Shown here piece after piece: positions 16,745 to 24,532 of a DNA stretch of 64,000 nt. The stretch is from contig CP013099.1 of the NCBI GenBank assembly GCA_001447805.1, positions 1,984,001-2,048,000 of the forward strand, read 5' to 3'. The DNA comes from Candidatus Tenderia electrophaga (lineage in GTDB: Bacteria; Pseudomonadota; Gammaproteobacteria; Tenderiales; Tenderiaceae). The notes under the pieces are model-generated. The model saw only the letters and a list, made by a program, of their open reading frames with translations, ran no database searches and had not been told where the DNA came from. The translations under genes were made by a program, and so were the position numbers. The stretch's first letter is position 1. Every line of letters starts with the position of its first letter.

Positions 16745-17656
16745 ATGGGGGAATTAAGCATGTGGGGCGGCGAAATCAGGGTAATGCCATTGGTTGTTCT
16801 TGGTATTACTTTTTTGATCTTGTTTGTTCTGGTCGAGGGAGGGATCCGCTTCGACAAATATAGGAATCAGGCTCGCCGGCACCCGCTTACTCACGGGCTG
16901 TTGAGGGGGCCTGGCAATGCGCTACGTGAAAAGGTCGATAATCTAAAGTTGGACCTGATGGGGCAGTTGATGATGTTGCTTATGATGCCCATGCTGCTCT
17001 ACGCCTTCTATGTCTCGGAAATGGCCGCTCGAAAGTCATCTTCCGGCTTGCCCGAAGCCATTTATGGAAGTATAGCGATATGCGCTGTTATCTACACCGG
17101 CTATCGAATTACGCGATTACGCGCACAGATACGACAAAATCGCCTTGGCCTGGATTGTGAAGTCGCTGTTGGACAAGAACTCAACTCGCTCATGGCCAAC
17201 GGGTTTTACGTCTATCACGATTTCCCGGCAGAAAACTTTAACATCGATCATATCGTCATCGGGCCCACGGGGGTGTTCGCCGTCGAAACAAAAGGGCGCT
17301 CGAAGCGAATGACCGGAAATGGCCGAAACGACGCAAAGGTTGTGTTTGATGGCAGGTGCCTGTTGTTTCCTCAATCGGCCGAAGTCAGGCCATTGGAACA
17401 GGCACGGTTACAGGCGCAGTGGTTATCTAACTGGCTCAATAAGGCGGCCGGTGAGCAGGTTCAGGCTGTCCCAACGCTCGTCATCCCCGGTTGGTTTGTC
17501 TCTCGAGAAGGCAAAAGTGATGTGATTGTGTTTAATGGAAAGAATCCGTCGAGTTTCTTTTTCAAGCATCGGCCGACGATACTGGACCAAGGGCAGATTG
17601 CGAGGATTCGCCATCAAGTTGAGCAAAAATGCCGTATTTACGTCATAGAAAAATAA
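16745..17656 (+). CDS. NERD domain membrane protein (nuclease-related domain)
   Basis: 303 residues. Hydrophobic segments lie near residues 10-30, 75-90 and 105-120, then a NERD domain: GLDCEVAVGQELNSL, FPAENFNIDHIVIGPTGVFAVETKGR, and KVVFDGRCLLFPQ. The D...E-x-K core (NIDHIVIGPTG, VETKG) matches the nuclease-like fold shared with Holliday-junction resolvases and restriction enzymes. NERD proteins are often found with phage-defence genes, but their reaction is mostly unproven. ATG 16745 (after CTAGGATGATTG) or ATG 16760 (after GGGGGA) may be the start. It stands between the Mrr gene and an unknown gene. Confidence 0.85.
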   Translation: MGELSMWGGEIRVMPLVVLGITFLILFVLVEGGIRFDKYRNQARRHPLTHGLLRGPGNALREKVDNLKLDLMGQLMMLLMMPMLLYAFYVSEMAARKSSSGLPEAIYGSIAICAVIYTGYRITRLRAQIRQNRLGLDCEVAVGQELNSLMANGFYVYHDFPAENFNIDHIVIGPTGVFAVETKGRSKRMTGNGRNDAKVVFDGRCLLFPQSAEVRPLEQARLQAQWLSNWLNKAAGEQVQAVPTLVIPGWFVSREGKSDVIVFNGKNPSSFFFKHRPTILDQGQIARIRHQVEQKCRIYVIEK

Positions 17657-17769
17657 TAACAAGGTAAAAGAGAAAAGCGACGGAGGAATATATGGTGAAG
17701 GAGGGGGCATAAAATATCCCCTCGTTTATCAGGTTCGGGAAGTCGCCAAACCCTTGCCAGGAGCGATAG

Positions 17770-18189
17770 ATGGAAGACTTCAGCATCGCCCGGGTTGAAT
17801 GCCAGTCCAGCCTCCCCGACGGATCATTTTTTATGACGTTGGATAGATTAATGGCCGGGGCGGAGCCCAGGTGCGTAATTAACTATTGGGACTTGGACAC
17901 CTACACCCGAGAAAAGCCCAGGCGCCGCGCGGTTGGGTACGGCTATGTGGAACACCGCTTGTGCCTGTTGCGCGAGTCGCGCATTCCGGGACTGTTAGAC
18001 GAGATCGCCGGCTGCGACGGTGCCCATTACCTCGTGGAGTTTGAGATGGGTTTTAATTCTTGCAGTTACCGCTGGTGGGGCCCGGCACCGATGGGTTACC
18101 GACCGCTGGTGGAGTTCGCCAACGATCTGCTTCAGGTGGCGGGGATTCGCGCTCACAGGATTCCGATTGACTCGGAGTCCACACGCTGA
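17770..18189 (+). CDS. Unknown protein of 139 residues
   Basis: I do not recognise the family. It is soluble, without signal peptide or membrane segment, and rich in aromatic residues and Cys/Arg. It shows INYWDLDTYTREKPRRRAVG and FNSCSYRWWGPAPMGYRPLV as notable blocks. AGGAGCGATAG before ATG 17770 is a good ribosome site. The start region is duplicated at 16571-16633. Its position between a NERD gene and an MNT-HEPN module suggests accessory or defence DNA, but nothing in the sequence proves a role. Confidence 0.6.
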   Translation: MEDFSIARVECQSSLPDGSFFMTLDRLMAGAEPRCVINYWDLDTYTREKPRRRAVGYGYVEHRLCLLRESRIPGLLDEIAGCDGAHYLVEFEMGFNSCSYRWWGPAPMGYRPLVEFANDLLQVAGIRAHRIPIDSESTR

Positions 18190-18263
18190 TATTCGTCATT
18201 GCCCGGCTAAGTTTTGGACTAAATTTGGGTTCAATATGGTACACAAGGGCGGTTAACTTAGGT

Positions 18264-18443
18264 TTATGCATGTTTTACTCGCTTCGCAAGAGAGCGCGAG
18301 CGAGTGAGTTTTTCTTCGATCTTGTTAATTGGCTCACCAGTTTCAATTGCGGTGGAACTGGATACGCTAGTGATTAATGATTTCCGGAATTTCTCGCGGT
18401 CACGCAGATAGGGATTTGAGTCAAGCAATGATCTCTTTTTCAT
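18264..18443 (-). CDS. Small conserved-type protein of 59 residues, reverse strand
   Basis: Reads MKKRSLLDSNPYLRDREKFR then KSLITSVSSSTAIETG. This resembles short bacterial proteins of unknown function that begin MKK-SLL-TNPYL. CCGAGG six bases upstream of the ATG at 18443 supports that start over the longer frame from 18458. The C-terminal half is basic. It is the only reverse-strand gene in the 2.9-23 kb stretch and lies just upstream of the MntA-HepT operon, divergently transcribed, so the two could share regulation. Confidence 0.55.
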   Translation of the reverse strand: MKKRSLLDSNPYLRDREKFRKSLITSVSSSTAIETGEPINKIEEKLTRSRSLAKRVKHA

Positions 18444-18638
18444 ACTATGCCTCGGCAATATTTAAGTGACGGCCCCTGCTATGTCTAGGAAGACTGGGGT
18501 CGGACCTAGGTAAGCCATTGATATGAAATAACTAACGCCTAAAAATATACCAAAATTTTCGCTTAAACCTCCCATTTCTATTTAAAAATCATCGCCCTGG
18601 AAAAACTCTAAGATCATACACCTCCTGGCTTGATAATA

Positions 18639-18670
18639 CCCAATAAGGGTCCTATAGTGCCCATATTGGG
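18639..18670. promoter_or_regulatory. Operator-like inverted repeat before mntA-hepT
   Basis: CCCAATA (18639-18645) and TATTGGG (18664-18670) form perfect 7-base arms around 18 bases that themselves contain AGGGTCC/TGCCCA. It ends seven bases before the likely TTG start of the nucleotidyltransferase, whose N-terminus is a winged helix. Autoregulation by that domain is a straightforward inference. Confidence 0.5.
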
Positions 18671-18676
18671 ACTTAT

Positions 18677-19324
18677 TTGAGGGCGTTGGATTTGGCTTCT
18701 ATAGGCGATGCACTGTTTTCCAAGACACAGCAAAAGGTGTTGGGGTTGCTTTATGGCAGGCCTGATGAAACCTTTTACCTGAATGAAATTGTTCGCCTGG
18801 CGGGCGTGGGAAAGGGGACTGTCAACCGGGAGCTGGATAAGATGCTGGCGGCGGGGCTTGTGACAGTTAGCCGCGTTGGCAACCAGAATCATTATCAGGC
18901 GAACGCCCAGTGCCCGATTTACGATGAGTTGTTAAGCATTGTGCGCAAGACCATTGAAGCCGGGGATAAACGTAATAGAGGAAGGCAAGCTATGCAACGC
19001 AACCGGGATACGCTTGTGATCGGTGGAAAGATTGAGATTTCACGGTCAGATTTGCAGGAAGTTGCAAAGCGATTTCATATTCGTCGGCTTTATTTATTCG
19101 GGTCTGCAGCACGGGGCGAATTAAGGCCGGATAGTGATATCGATTTATTGATCGAGTTTGAAAGTAACGCTGCTCCCTCCATGGGGGGCATGGTTGAAAT
19201 TCAGGATGCTTTTGCACAACTGTTTCATGGCCGCAAGGTGGATGTCGCGACACCGTCGATTCTGAACAACCCTTACCGGAAACGGGCCATCGAGAAGGAC
19301 ATGGAGGAATTGTATGCAGCCTGA
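18677..19324 (+). CDS. mntA: MntA-type nucleotidyltransferase antitoxin fused to a winged-helix domain
   Basis: 215 residues. Residues about 10-95 are a winged helix-turn-helix (FYLNEIVRLAGVGKGTVNRE). Residues about 115-215 are a minimal nucleotidyltransferase with the exact GSx10DxD motif: GS at 142-143, D154 and D156. In characterised type VII systems MntA blocks the HEPN toxin by attaching AMP to a Tyr of its active site. The HEPN partner gene overlaps the end of this gene by 11 bases. No good ATG exists; TTG 18677, 18686 or 18692 are possible starts. The added DNA-binding head is longer than in the simple MntA and suggests self-regulation. Confidence 0.85.
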   Translation: MRALDLASIGDALFSKTQQKVLGLLYGRPDETFYLNEIVRLAGVGKGTVNRELDKMLAAGLVTVSRVGNQNHYQANAQCPIYDELLSIVRKTIEAGDKRNRGRQAMQRNRDTLVIGGKIEISRSDLQEVAKRFHIRRLYLFGSAARGELRPDSDIDLLIEFESNAAPSMGGMVEIQDAFAQLFHGRKVDVATPSILNNPYRKRAIEKDMEELYAA

Positions 19325-19667
19325 GGAAAGGGATGCGGCTTATCTGTGGGATATGTTGCAGGCGGCCAAGGAAGTGGCGTCGATGTTGGATAATCGTGAC
19401 TTGCCGGCTTTTCTCAATGATCGTGTATTAGTACGCGCGATTGAGCGTGGCATAGAGATTATCGGTGAGGCCGCAAGACGTGTATCGGCCTCATTCATGG
19501 ATTCACACCCGGAAATACCCTGGCGCCAAATTATCGGGCAAAGAAATATCCTGGCCCATGAATATGGACAGATTGACCATGAGTTACTTTATAAAACGGT
19601 GGTAGATGATGTTCCTGAACTCATCGTATTGCTGGAAAATTTATTGCCTCCGATTGAAGAAGATTAG
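19314..19667 (+). CDS. hepT: HepT-type HEPN toxin
   Basis: 117 residues, all helical. It contains RNILAHEY: R77, H82 and Y84 give the full RX4HXY motif of HEPN ribonuclease toxins, including the Tyr that MntA-type enzymes AMPylate. ERGIEIIGEAARRVS and a LPPIEED end are also typical of the HepT/DUF86 group. ATG 19314 overlaps the mntA gene, so the two are translationally coupled, antitoxin first. Expected activity is cleavage of tRNA or other RNA when released from MntA. Confidence 0.9.
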   Translation: MQPEERDAAYLWDMLQAAKEVASMLDNRDLPAFLNDRVLVRAIERGIEIIGEAARRVSASFMDSHPEIPWRQIIGQRNILAHEYGQIDHELLYKTVVDDVPELIVLLENLLPPIEED

Positions 19668-19792
19668 CCTGCTGGCCTGGTTTTTAGATGATTTTTAATC
19701 AGCTTTTCAATTTAACCTGCCCGTCATCTTGTTTTATGCAGCGAGTCGCCCTGATGGTGTGTAAACGTAATCCGGGAGACATATCCAACACC

Positions 19793-19826
19793 CTGGATTT
19801 CACTCTGGTCCATCCAGGCTACTTCC
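19793..19826. repeat. Interspersed CCCTGGATT...ATCCAGGC hairpin
   Basis: CCCTGGAT and ATCCAGGC form a hairpin within a stretch with no gene. Similar CCxGGATT/ATCCxGGG hairpins are common scattered repeats in proteobacterial genomes. It lies about 65 bases before the mrr tail relic. Confidence 0.45.
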
Positions 19827-19891
19827 TTCGAAAGGCGCGTACGCGGTGGCAGTCGCAAAGCGCAAGTCACGGCTTAAAACAAGTATCCCGC

Positions 19892-19968
19892 TACAACGAC
19901 CGCCTGAAAAAGACAAGCGCAATCTGTTGCCTTTGAAGCCTATCTATTTCGTTGCGCCAGTGGCGTAG
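19892..19968 (+). pseudogene. 3' relic of an mrr restriction endonuclease gene
   Basis: From TACAACGAC onward the DNA encodes YND-(C/R)-L, then after a one-base deletion EKDKRNLLPLKPIYFVAPV and TAG at 19966. This is the C-terminus of Mrr and nearly the same as residues 268-293 of the Mrr at 15652, though the DNA differs at many third positions, so it derives from a related but separate mrr gene. Upstream of 19892 no Mrr similarity is seen. With the 5' relic at 3926-4012 it brackets the defence island. Confidence 0.75.
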
Positions 19969-19979
19969 TAAATAATATG

Positions 19980-20251
19980 GGATAGACTCATTGCTGTCCC
20001 GTTAACATCAGACAAGCCCCCCTCTTTAGCAAAGAGGGGTTGGGGGAGATTTGAAGGCTGACAGAAATATCAGTTATATCAGCAAGCTGAAAAGTTTATA
20101 CATCCCCCTCAATCCCCCTTTTAAAGGGGGAGGTGGTAATGGCGTGTTTTGAAACTCATGTCCAGCTTTCCGAAAAATTCGTAACTTGCTGATCGCTATC
20201 AAGAACACAGTATCTCTTCAGACGTTAACGGGACAGCAGTAGGATAGACTC
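19980..20251. mobile_element. MITE-like element with perfect 15-bp terminal inverted repeats
   Basis: TGCTGTCCCGTTAAC (19992-20006) and its exact complement GTTAACGGGACAGCA (20224-20238) bound about 247 bases with no coding potential. The 10-base direct repeat GGATAGACTC lies just outside both ends (19980-19989 and 20242-20251), like a target-site duplication. Inside are two G/C palindromic repeats in opposite orientation (20015-20052 and 20101-20135). No transposase is encoded, so it would be a non-autonomous element moved by an enzyme elsewhere. Confidence 0.75.
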
Positions 20252-20286
20252 CATTTTTTGGTGCATCAGAACCGTAGGCTAGATAT

Positions 20287-21141
20287 ATGGCAGCTAAACA
20301 ATTAAGAATCCTGTTCACAATTATATTTGTGATTGCCTTCGGGCTTATTGCCACCCAGGCATTGGACGAGCGTGGGCAGGAATATACTGATGACGCCTTA
20401 CAGCGTTCATTGCTTACGTTTGGTGTGGCACGGGCTTTAAACGGGGTGATATCTGTCGCCCAAGGCACGGAAATTGCGTTGCAACCTGCCGGGGTGGGGC
20501 TGACCTTTACCCCTGGCCAGATTCTCGACCCTATTAACGATCTTGTAGAGCGTTTTTCTTGGGTAATGCTTATGAGCAGCGCTTCCATTGGTATTCAGAA
20601 GACGCTGTTGATGATTAGTGCCTGGCCTTGGTTTTCTGGTACAACTCTGTTTATTCTAATCTGTACGACGGCGATGTTATGGCTGCCGAAGACGCAAAGT
20701 CGGCCGGCCACCAAATTCATGCTAAAGCTGTCACTATTGGTCCTGGTGTTGCGGCTGTCTGTGCCTTGTATCGCCATTGGCAGCGAATGGGTTTATCAAG
20801 GGTTTCTGGCCCCTCAATATAACGAAGCGACAGCAAAGCTGGAGAAAACGAAACAGAACATTGGGCAGATTAATGAAAGTATTACGGATACTGAGCCAGC
20901 AGGCAAAGCCTCGGGCTCTATTTGGAAAAATGCCACGCAACTCTACCGATCAGCCTCCAAGCAAGTCGATATTGACGCGCAATTAGAGCGATTAAAAATA
21001 GCCGCCGCCGAGATCAGCGAATACCTGATTGATTTGATTGTCGTATTTGTTTTTCAAACGGTATTGCTACCGCTGATATTTTTAGGCGGATTGTATTTTT
21101 TGCTAAAGAGCCTGTTGAATAAAAAGTATTTCGTTGAGTAA
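20287..21141 (+). CDS. Membrane protein of unknown function
   Basis: 284 residues; I do not recognise a named family. An N-terminal hydrophobic segment (about 7-25) could be a signal anchor. A periplasmic stretch is followed by hydrophobic segments at about 115-135 and 142-165, a charged helical loop (175-245) and a last membrane helix at about 247-272. ATG 20287 is the first start after the MITE; no clear ribosome site is seen. It begins 36 bases right of the MITE's direct repeat, so the element may have displaced its original promoter. Confidence 0.65.
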   Translation: MAAKQLRILFTIIFVIAFGLIATQALDERGQEYTDDALQRSLLTFGVARALNGVISVAQGTEIALQPAGVGLTFTPGQILDPINDLVERFSWVMLMSSASIGIQKTLLMISAWPWFSGTTLFILICTTAMLWLPKTQSRPATKFMLKLSLLVLVLRLSVPCIAIGSEWVYQGFLAPQYNEATAKLEKTKQNIGQINESITDTEPAGKASGSIWKNATQLYRSASKQVDIDAQLERLKIAAAEISEYLIDLIVVFVFQTVLLPLIFLGGLYFLLKSLLNKKYFVE

Positions 21142-21269
21142 CGCTAAGGGCAGAGTAAACGTGGGGCAATAGGGGATAGGGCATGGTTTTAAACAAACCA
21201 CGTGATAAGTCCAAGTTCAACCCGATATAATCTACCCGCCCTGTTTTAAAACAATTTTGGAGTACCACC

Positions 21270-21953
21270 TTGCATAAAAAACTGGCCAAGTTTCTCGTCT
21301 CAGACAAACGCCCCGAAGGCACCATGAGTCTGCCTGAGGTATATGGCTTTCTGTTTACGGTGTGTACGGCGCCTGAGCCTGTCGAGACGGCTGAGTGGAT
21401 GGAGGTGGTGTTTAACTGTAAGGACCCGAATTACAAGAGCGATGAGAAGCGGGGCAAAATCGAGACGGCCTTGCTGGCGGTATTTGCCGAGGTTGAGGCC
21501 CTGGTGCAGTTTGATGAGCCTCCGTTGCCTGAAATCATTGAATTGCTGGAGCCGCCCATTGCCAATGTCAGGAAGGGTGCGCCGCTGGCCTTTTGGTCTG
21601 ACGGGTTTTTTGATGGTGTGGACTGGCTGGAGGATGTGTGGGCCGCCAATCTCGACGAGGATGCCGAACAGGTCTGGAAAGAGGCGGTCAAGGTGTTGGC
21701 CTATTTTTCGCATCGGGATGCCGCGCGTGAGCTATGTGCCGGAGATGAGGATGCCTGGGTGTCGGATCAGCGGCGCGCGGAGCAGCGGCTTAATGCATTG
21801 GGGGATGCCATGGCGACCTATGCCCGTATGGGGCGTGCCTTGGCCCAATCTTCCAAAAATCATCAGCCCTTTGTAAGGGAGGTCCAGCCTGGTCGAAACG
21901 ATCCCTGCTTTTGTGGGAGTGGCAGGAAATACAAGAGATGTTGTATGAATTGA
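21270..21953 (+). CDS. UPF0149/YecA-like protein with C-terminal SEC-C zinc motif
   Basis: 227 residues, acidic and helical, ending in PGRNDPCFCGSGRKYKRCC, a complete SEC-C metal-binding motif (CxCx8CC). The body has the UPF0149 pattern (LPEVYGFLFTVCTAPEPV, then FWSDGFFDGVDW). SEC-C motifs in SecA bind zinc and help recruit SecB and ribosomes; in YecA-type proteins they also bind metal and may act in protein quality control. The start is TTG 21270, with GGAG about nine bases upstream; no better ATG exists before conserved sequence. Confidence 0.85.
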   Translation: MHKKLAKFLVSDKRPEGTMSLPEVYGFLFTVCTAPEPVETAEWMEVVFNCKDPNYKSDEKRGKIETALLAVFAEVEALVQFDEPPLPEIIELLEPPIANVRKGAPLAFWSDGFFDGVDWLEDVWAANLDEDAEQVWKEAVKVLAYFSHRDAARELCAGDEDAWVSDQRRAEQRLNALGDAMATYARMGRALAQSSKNHQPFVREVQPGRNDPCFCGSGRKYKRCCMN

Positions 21954-22214
21954 CCAGTTTCAACCTGATCAGCCCCCTGATTTTCTTAATCCGTTTCCGT
22001 CTCTAGATGTTTCGATATAGCAGTGGAGCTGGCAATACCGAGGATGAGTGAATCCCGGTATTTGTGTGAATCTTGCAGATAGACGGGTTTTTCCCAGGTA
22101 AAAATCAAATAAGGGATACGGTGTCGGACTCAACCGTTTCTAATATTTCAAAGCAAATTGTTCTCTACCCCCAAACATTGTTACTGTCTTGGTGTACATG
22201 CGGGAGGATACGCT

Positions 22215-23180
22215 GTGAGTGATCTCGTCATATTCGAGGGCGAAGCAACGCGGGTTGAGGTGCGGCTCGAAGGTGAAACCTTATGGCTAACCCAGGTCCA
22301 GATGGGAGAGTTATTTGCCACATCAACAGACAATATCAGTCTCCATCTAAAAAATATATTTAAAGACAAAGAGTTAGAAGAGTCGGCAACTACCGAGGAT
22401 TTCTCGGTAGTTCGCCAGGAAGGCAAAAGACAGGTTAAACGCCAGCTCAAACACTATAACCTCGATGCCATTATATCCGTGGGCTATCGAGTCAATTCTT
22501 CCCGCGCCACCCGCTTCCGCCAATGGGCCACCCGCGTCCTCCGTGAGCACCTGACCCAGGGCTACAGCCTCAATGAACACCGCCTGACCCAACAGGGCTT
22601 GGCGGAGCTGGAGCAGGCGGTCGACTTGCTGGGCAAGACCCTTACCCGTCAGGTGCTGGTGACGGACATCGGCCGGGAAGTGGTCGGCCTGATTCTGGGC
22701 TACGCCAAGACCTGGCGCCTGCTGCTGGATTACGACGAAGGGCGACTCACCGTTCCCGAAGGGGCGCGCCCGGCTCGGGGGGTATTGCATCTGGATGAGG
22801 CACGCCGGGCGTTGGATGCTTTGGCCGACGAGCTGCGCCAGCGTGGTGAGGCCAGTGAGCTGTTCGCCCGTGATAGGGGTGATGGGCTGGCGGCAATTCT
22901 GGGGAATATCGAGCAGACCATGTTTGGTGAGCCGTTGTACAAAACCCGCGAGGAGCGCGCGGCCCACCTTCTCTATTTCGTCATCAAGAACCATCCGTTT
23001 TCTGATGGCAACAAGCGCTCCGGCGCCTTTCTGTTTTTGCTCTATCTACGTCAGGAAGGCATGCGCCTGCCGCTGGATGAAAATGGCCTTACGGCATCGA
23101 CCTTGCTGATCGCCGAGAGTGACCCGAAGGCCAAGGAGTTAATGGTGCGTTTGATCATGAATCTATTGGCGCTTGCTTGA
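22215..23180 (+). CDS. Second RhuM family protein with Fic/Doc-like domain
   Basis: 321 residues, a paralogue of the protein at 7727-8719. The RhuM part (ETLWLTQVQMGELFATSTDN, ISVGYRVNSSRATRF) spans residues 1-115 and the Fic/Doc core HPFSDGNKRSGAF lies near 260-272. GTG 22215 is preferred because GGGAGG stands eight bases upstream; a frame from 22158 adds a leader unlike the family. Unlike the first copy it is not in a restriction operon. Its first ~300 bases are AT-richer than the remainder. The molecular target is unknown. Confidence 0.87.
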   Translation: MSDLVIFEGEATRVEVRLEGETLWLTQVQMGELFATSTDNISLHLKNIFKDKELEESATTEDFSVVRQEGKRQVKRQLKHYNLDAIISVGYRVNSSRATRFRQWATRVLREHLTQGYSLNEHRLTQQGLAELEQAVDLLGKTLTRQVLVTDIGREVVGLILGYAKTWRLLLDYDEGRLTVPEGARPARGVLHLDEARRALDALADELRQRGEASELFARDRGDGLAAILGNIEQTMFGEPLYKTREERAAHLLYFVIKNHPFSDGNKRSGAFLFLLYLRQEGMRLPLDENGLTASTLLIAESDPKAKELMVRLIMNLLALA

Positions 23181-23272
23181 TGCAGAGACTGTAAAAGAAG
23201 TGGAAGAAGGACTGGAATCGATTCTGCCCAAGCCACTGTTGTAAAAAGCGCTTTCAATCCCCCGATTGTTTG

Positions 23273-23848
23273 TTAATCCATTTCCGCCTCCGCGGATTTG
23301 CTTTTTTCCTGCGCTGTCACCATTGCCGCGAATTTCTCGGCGAAATGCGCAACCCTGTCCCAGTCGGTATATTCATGATCACGTGTGGTGTCCGTGCTGC
23401 CACCTTCGTGTTTGCTGATTCTTTTCATGATATAGCGGGTAATGAAGCCGTATTGTGTGTACTTGACGGCGCCGGCGAATGTTTCGTTCAGCATCGGCTT
23501 CCAGCCGGTCTGGGACAGAAAATTCTGGCCAAATTGCAGGGCTTGCTGCTGCGACTCCGGCCGTTTGCTGTTGATCCCCATGCACACGGTAAAAAAAGCG
23601 CTGGGTGTGGCGTTGAGCCAGTCCCGGTGGCGGGTGACGAACTTGATCATCGGCTTGGGATATTTGTTTATATGGATGGAGCCGCCGACGATGGCGGCGT
23701 CATAATCTTCTACCTGGAAATCTGTGGGTAGATGTTCGCTGGACAAGGTGGTGGTTTGGTGGCCGTTGGTTTGAAGGATATCAGCCATGTGTTCTGATAT
23801 CTTTTTCGTCTGGCCTTCGAGTGAGCCGTAAATGATGAGTATGTCCAT
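23273..23848 (-). CDS. hemG: HemG-like flavodoxin (protoporphyrinogen oxidase family)
   Basis: 191 residues on the reverse strand. ILIIYGSLEGQTKKISEHMA is the flavodoxin FMN-phosphate loop; DYDAAIVGGSIHINKYPKP and FTVCMGINSK are typical of the menaquinone-dependent protoporphyrinogen oxidase HemG, which forms protoporphyrin IX for haem synthesis. It is slightly longer than E. coli HemG, with a charged C-terminal tail. A function as a general flavodoxin-like oxidoreductase is the main alternative. It stands alone, convergent with the RhuM-Fic gene. Confidence 0.75.
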   Translation of the reverse strand: MDILIIYGSLEGQTKKISEHMADILQTNGHQTTTLSSEHLPTDFQVEDYDAAIVGGSIHINKYPKPMIKFVTRHRDWLNATPSAFFTVCMGINSKRPESQQQALQFGQNFLSQTGWKPMLNETFAGAVKYTQYGFITRYIMKRISKHEGGSTDTTRDHEYTDWDRVAHFAEKFAAMVTAQEKSKSAEAEMD

Positions 23849-23962
23849 TATTTATCTCCCCTTGGCGAAATAATATCGTTGGGATAAGCGATAGCTGGCA
23901 ACCCTGGTTTCTGTTTGTTCTTCGTGGGTGCTGTTTTGCGAGGTAATTTTCTTTAATTTTAT

Positions 23963-24375
23963 AAATCCCCCCTAACCCCCCTTTTTCAAAGGGGGGATGG
24001 TGTGGGGTACCCCCTCGCTAGTCATCAACCCCCGTCGTCCCCTTTTAAAAATGGAGATGGTTTGGGAGTATCCTCTCGCTAGTCATCAGCCCCATCATCT
24101 CCCTTTAAAAAATTGGGGGTGGTTCGGGAGCGCCCTCGCTATTTATCATCCTCTGTTGTCCGCTTTTGAAAAGTGGGGATGGTTCGGGAATGCCCTTCGC
24201 TATTCATCAGCCCCGTCGTCCCTCTTTGAAAAGTGAGGATAGTTGGGGGGTACCCCTCGCTACCCATCAGCCTCGTCGTTCCCCTTTGAGAAAATGGGGA
24301 TGGTTCGGGAGTGCGCCTCGCGATTCATCAACCCCATCGTCCCCCCCTTTGAAAAAGGGGGGTTAGGGGGGATTT
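23963..24375. repeat. Tandem array of six ~60-bp hairpin units bounded by inverted full repeats
   Basis: AAATCCCCCCTAACCCCCC (23963-23981) and its exact complement (24357-24375) are the outer ends of palindromic repeat copies in opposite orientation. Between them six degenerate units of 60-63 bases repeat. Each has a GGTTCGGGAGT-like start, a CCTCGCTAxTCATCAxCCCC core (first positions near 24012, 24075, 24135, 24196, 24256 and 24317), and a CCCCTTTGAAAAxGGGGAT hairpin. The array fills the gap between hemG and the thioredoxin-fold gene. Frames through it reflect the repeats and are not genes. Confidence 0.8.
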
Positions 24376-24532
24376 AACAACCATCGACATCAACCCGCCC
24401 GCGAAATCTTGTTCCCAACGTTCAGCATTCCCGCCCGATCACCCGCGCAATCCCGCGCAGCTCCGCCATAAAAAGGGGCAATGATACGCCTCCATAAATC
24501 GCAGGAATAGAAGCGTTGGTCGCTATGACGGA

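Noticed and set aside
19688-19936. 82-codon frame reaching into the mrr tail relic
   Set aside because: It is not in the Mrr frame over most of the relic, crosses an interspersed hairpin, and has no family features.
23997-24366. Two open frames of 79 and 66 codons across the hairpin array
   Set aside because: They merely translate the 60-bp repeat units; period 60 is divisible by three and keeps frames open.
23963-24375. Possible CRISPR array
   Set aside because: Units are 60-63 bases and degenerate throughout, with no constant repeat and variable spacer, and no cas genes are present.
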